Below are positions 22,748 through 22,983 of a stretch of 22,983 nt of DNA, in pieces; positions within the stretch are counted from its first letter, which is position 1, and each line of letters starts with the position of its first letter. The position numbers and the translations under genes were made by a program. Origin of the DNA: Oscillospiraceae bacterium (GTDB lineage Bacteria > Bacillota_A > Clostridia > Oscillospirales > WRJC01); contig WRJC01000051.1 in assembly GCA_009782405.1 (NCBI GenBank), forward strand, positions 1 through 22,983. The letters run 5' to 3'. The notes beneath the pieces are model-generated. The model was given only the letters and a program-made list of their open reading frames with translations, had not been told where the DNA came from and searched no databases.

Positions 22748-22983
22748 TCAGAAATCGAAATAGATGAAGGGGTTGTAGGAGCCGAGGGCTAACTCGATGA
22801 CGCAAAGCGCGAAAACCGCTAAGGCGCATATGTCCATAAACAGCGCGCCGTGTTTTAGGCGCGAGAGCCTGTCTTTGATAAACCGCGAAGCGGGCATTGA
22901 AGCTATCGCGGCCGCGGCCAGCATGGCAAAAAATATGAGCCCGCACTCGCTTTGCTGCAAGAGCGCGGCGAAGGGGATTTGCG
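22748..22983 (-). CDS. C-terminal end of an MBOAT-family O-acyltransferase (partial)
   Basis: The frame is open from the right edge to a stop at 22748, giving about 78 residues. It has two hydrophobic segments (LIFFAMLAAAAIASMP and DICALAVFALCVIELALG) separated by a basic loop, and ends in SYNPFIYFDF. The SYNPFIYF ending is typical of AlgI/DltB-like MBOAT proteins of Firmicutes, which acylate cell-surface polymers. The catalytic His lies outside the window, so the call rests on this tail alone. Confidence 0.7.
   Translation of the reverse strand, partial: QIPFAALLQQSECGLIFFAMLAAAAIASMPASRFIKDRLSRLKHGALFMDICALAVFALCVIELALGSYNPFIYFDF

Noticed and set aside
1..22983. Insertion sequence, transposase, integrase, tRNA or rRNA genes
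   Set aside because: I looked for transposase-like frames, terminal repeats and tRNA-like cloverleaf ends and saw none I could support. Sequence duplication here is explained by paralogous genes.

Overview
The window looks like chromosome from a Gram-positive, clostridia-like Firmicute. The evidence is two surface proteins with signal peptides, one ending in an NPKTG sortase-sorting signal; membrane histidine kinases paired with OmpR-type regulators; a lipoprotein-type solute-binding protein; A/T-flanked intrinsic terminators; GGAG-type ribosome binding sites; and a MEP-pathway ispE. I cannot name the genus. Every gene I accept is on the minus strand, so transcription runs from high to low coordinates.

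Right part (about 18.2-23.0 kb), metabolic. The C-terminal end of an MBOAT-like membrane acyltransferase enters from the right edge and is followed by a hairpin. A strong promoter at 22628-22656 then precedes a compact set: PHP-family histidinol-phosphatase-like protein, Lrp/AsnC regulator, class I aminotransferase, ispE and nadA. Gaps are 4 to 49 nt.

Middle part (about 12.6-18.2 kb), signalling. In transcription order it holds orphan kinase HK-3, a terminator, a promoter, kinase HK-2 overlapping response regulator RR-2, a short promoter-to-terminator unit, a second promoter, an orphan family-3 solute-binding lipoprotein, and response regulator RR-1. The three kinases (with HK-1 further left) share a six-helix membrane sensor with conserved cysteines and an unusual HEINTPL H-box.

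Left part (1-12.6 kb), surface. Two giant vWA/Cna_B-type adhesins are separated by HK-1. Adhesin 2 (1452 aa) is complete. Adhesin 1 (at least 1962 aa) runs off the left edge shortly before its expected Thr/Pro stalk and sorting signal. Their C-terminal halves are parallel and partly near-identical in DNA, as are the kinase domains of HK-1 and HK-2, so this is a duplicated and recombining locus.

Main proposal: the adhesin promoters share direct repeats of GTCACA 11 bp apart, at exactly the same distance from TATAAT or TAAAAT, where a -35 box would be expected. This is the architecture of PhoB/OmpR-family activation, and two OmpR-family regulators lie next door. Both adhesin leaders also share a 35/36-identical element placed 36-37 nt before the start codon. 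I read the locus as an adhesin pair controlled by a local set of paralogous kinases and regulators. The protein families are well supported; the wiring is inference.
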